Of a stretch of DNA of 64,000 bases, positions 62,393 to 64,000 are shown one piece after another. How positions within the stretch are numbered: the first letter of the stretch is position 1; the number at the start of each line of letters is the position of its first letter. This stretch comes from an uncultured Roseibium sp. GTDB lineage: Bacteria > Pseudomonadota > Alphaproteobacteria > Rhizobiales > Stappiaceae. The notes below the pieces were generated by a model. It was not told where the DNA came from. It worked only from the letters and a program-made list of their open reading frames with translations, and did not search any database. The stretch is from assembly GCF_963669205.1 (NCBI RefSeq), contig NZ_OY769915.1, forward strand, positions 2,516,001 through 2,580,000, given 5' to 3'. The translations under genes and the position numbers were made by a program.

Positions 62393-64000
62393 CTTGGCCT
62401 CCTTCGGCTCGTCTTTTTCGTGGAGGCCTTTGCGCGTCCGCCCTTGGGAGGCCCACGCCGCGACTTTGGCGCCGCTTTCCGGATTTTCTTGCCCGCGATG
62501 CGTCCGTGACTGAGCAGCTCGAAGGTGAGCGCTCCGGCGAACGGCGCGGCTTCGACAAGCCTGACTTCCACCTGATTCCCAAGTTGGTAAGTCTCGCCCG
62601 ATTTGTCACCTATCAGGGCATGCGACCCTTCGTCGTAGCGATAGTAATCGAGGCCGATCGTGGAGGCTGGAACGAACCCGTCGGCACCCGTGTCCTGCAG
62701 GCGGACAAACATGCCGGATTTCACCACACCGGCGATACGTCCCTGAAAAGTCGCCCCGACCTGATCGCTCATCCAGAGCGCGATCAGGCGATCGATCGTG
62801 TCCCGTTCTGCGAGCATGGCCCGCCGCTCGGCACCGGAAATCTCCGCGCCGATTGCCTCAAGCTTGCTTTCAATGCCGTCCGGCAGGCCGTCCTTGCCCA
62901 GACCCAGCGCCGAGATCAGCCCCCTGTGCACGATCAGATCGGCATAGCGGCGGATCGGCGATGTGAAATGCGCGTAGCGGCGCAGATTGAGGCCGAAATG
63001 GCCGATATTCTGCGGTGTATATTCGGCCTGGGCCTGACTGCGCAGAACGACTTCATTGACGAGATTGGCCTGCGGCGTGTCCTTCACCTTTGCCAGAATG
63101 CCGTTGAACACGGAGGGACGCAGCCCGCCGGAGGACGGCAGCTTCATGTTCAGGGTCGACAGAAACTCCTTGAGGCTTTCCAGTTTTTCCGGTGTCGAGG
63201 CGTCGTGAACGCGATAGAGCAAGGGGCTCTTTTTCTTCTCGAGCGTTTCCGCCGCAGCCACATTGGCCTGGATCATGAATTCTTCGATCAGCTTGTGCGC
63301 ATCAAGACGCTCCGGAACATAGACATGGTCGACGGTTCCGTCGTCTTTCAGCTTGATCTTGCGCTCCGGCAGATCGAGTTCCAGCGGTTCGCGCGCCTCG
63401 CGGCCCTTTTTGAGCACCGCATAGGCAGCCCAAAGAGGTTTCAGCACGCCATCCAGCAGAGTTTCTGTCTTGTCGTCCACAATCCCGTCAATGGCCTTCT
63501 GGGCCTGCTGATAGGAGAGCTTTGCTGCAGAACGCATCAGGACACGGTGAAAGCTGTGACCGGTCTTGCGCCCTGCCTTGTCGAAAATCATGCGCACGCC
63601 AAGGGCAGGTTTGTCTTCCTTTTCGCGCAGAGAACACAGCTGGTTGGAAATGCGCTCGGGCAGCATCGGGATGACACGGTCCGGAAAATAGACCGAGTTG
63701 CCCCTGATATTGGCTTCCCGGTCCATGGCAGAGCCCGGCGTGACATAATGCGCGACGTCGGCGATCGCGACATGGATCACGTGACCGCCGCTGTTTTCAG
63801 GGTCGTCGTCAGGTTCCGCAAAAACCGCGTCGTCGTGATCCTTGGCATCAGGCGGATCGATCGTGATCAGCGGCACCTGCCGCCAGTCCTCCCGCTTGCC
63901 GAGCGTTTCGACCGGCCTGGACGACTCGGCCTGGGCTTCGACGGCTGAGGGAAAAACGTGCGGAATACCGTGTGACTGCAGCGCGATTTCCGAAATCGCC
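62389..64000 (-). CDS. rnr: ribonuclease R (5' end beyond the window)
   Basis: At least 537 residues of a larger protein (about 750-800 in the family); the frame remains open at the right edge, so the N-terminal OB/CSD part is missing. The RNB catalytic motif starts ITIDPPDAKDHDDAVFAE, with the conserved D residues. NIRGNSVYFPDRVIPMLP, and YAHFTSPIRRYADLIVHRGL follow, then an S1 domain (GVVKSGMFVRLQDTGADGFVP) and a basic tail (RRGPPKGGRAKASTKKTSRRRPR). It degrades structured RNA 3'-5'. Downstream DUF983 is coupled by a GTGA overlap. Confidence 0.95.
   Translation of the reverse strand, partial: AISEIALQSHGIPHVFPSAVEAQAESSRPVETLGKREDWRQVPLITIDPPDAKDHDDAVFAEPDDDPENSGGHVIHVAIADVAHYVTPGSAMDREANIRGNSVYFPDRVIPMLPERISNQLCSLREKEDKPALGVRMIFDKAGRKTGHSFHRVLMRSAAKLSYQQAQKAIDGIVDDKTETLLDGVLKPLWAAYAVLKKGREAREPLELDLPERKIKLKDDGTVDHVYVPERLDAHKLIEEFMIQANVAAAETLEKKKSPLLYRVHDASTPEKLESLKEFLSTLNMKLPSSGGLRPSVFNGILAKVKDTPQANLVNEVVLRSQAQAEYTPQNIGHFGLNLRRYAHFTSPIRRYADLIVHRGLISALGLGKDGLPDGIESKLEAIGAEISGAERRAMLAERDTIDRLIALWMSDQVGATFQGRIAGVVKSGMFVRLQDTGADGFVPASTIGLDYYRYDEGSHALIGDKSGETYQLGNQVEVRLVEAAPFAGALTFELLSHGRIAGKKIRKAAPKSRRGPPKGGRAKASTKKTSRRRPR

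Noticed and set aside
1..64000. Search for tRNA genes, CRISPR arrays, rRNA and insertion sequences
   Set aside because: No tRNA cloverleaf, no spaced short repeats, no rRNA core motif and no transposase frame was seen. A few short repeats are described as sites instead.

Overview
The window is a chromosomal stretch from a GC-rich alphaproteobacterium. The gene set (hdaA, divK, an EipB/DUF1849 protein, DUF3572, DUF983, an rnr-DUF983-nudix-rpmG run, lptF/lptG/lptD/surA) fits Hyphomicrobiales. A marine Stappiaceae member (Roseibium/Labrenzia type) is my best guess, but that is inference from gene content and order, not a measured match.

Region by region. 1-5271 (minus): LPS-export operon lptF-lptG-lptD followed by the start of surA, which is cut by the window edge. 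5504-7912: pepA, a tiny secreted peptide, and holC (DNA polymerase III chi). 8269-11284: an AT-richer 3-kb islet carrying a ParB-fold protein and a D12-class adenine methyltransferase. It is bounded by a 27-bp direct repeat that is the 3' end of the adjacent ABC-F gene, and no recombinase is visible. 11258-23868: ABC-F ATPase, an alpha/beta hydrolase diverging from a membrane-anchored AraC regulator, a DUF4344 protein, ndk, a YHYH protein, a molybdopterin oxidoreductase, a DUF983 gene and a MocR regulator that share an operator-like motif, and a BNR-repeat protein. 24045-37951: amidohydrolase, purM-purN, an AI-2E-type permease, hdaA, ppk-ppx, rnd, a solitary ParA ATPase, dsbB with a DUF5993 partner, and aspS; this looks like a conserved housekeeping block. 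38041-48951: an MsbA-like exporter, a secreted protein of unknown family, a PfkB kinase, a CSS-EAL c-di-GMP phosphodiesterase, and a TetR-MFP-RND efflux operon. 49057-57076: small proteins, a LysR/PLP-enzyme pair, acetyltransferases, a glycerophosphodiesterase, RidA and eipB. 57109-64000: dinB, HAD, DUF3572, divK, a structured RNA candidate (6S-like), rpmG, RidA, NUDIX, DUF983 and most of rnr.

How it fits together. Envelope biogenesis (Lpt, SurA, EipB, MsbA-like, DsbB), nucleotide and polyphosphate metabolism (purMN, ppk/ppx, ndk), replication control (hdaA, holC, divK, dinB) and RNA turnover (rnd, rnr) dominate. The one clear accessory piece is the ParB-like/methyltransferase islet. Its att-like repeats, foreign base composition, Dam-type chemistry unusual for this lineage, and missing integrase make it the strongest candidate here for an undescribed DNA-modification or defence module.
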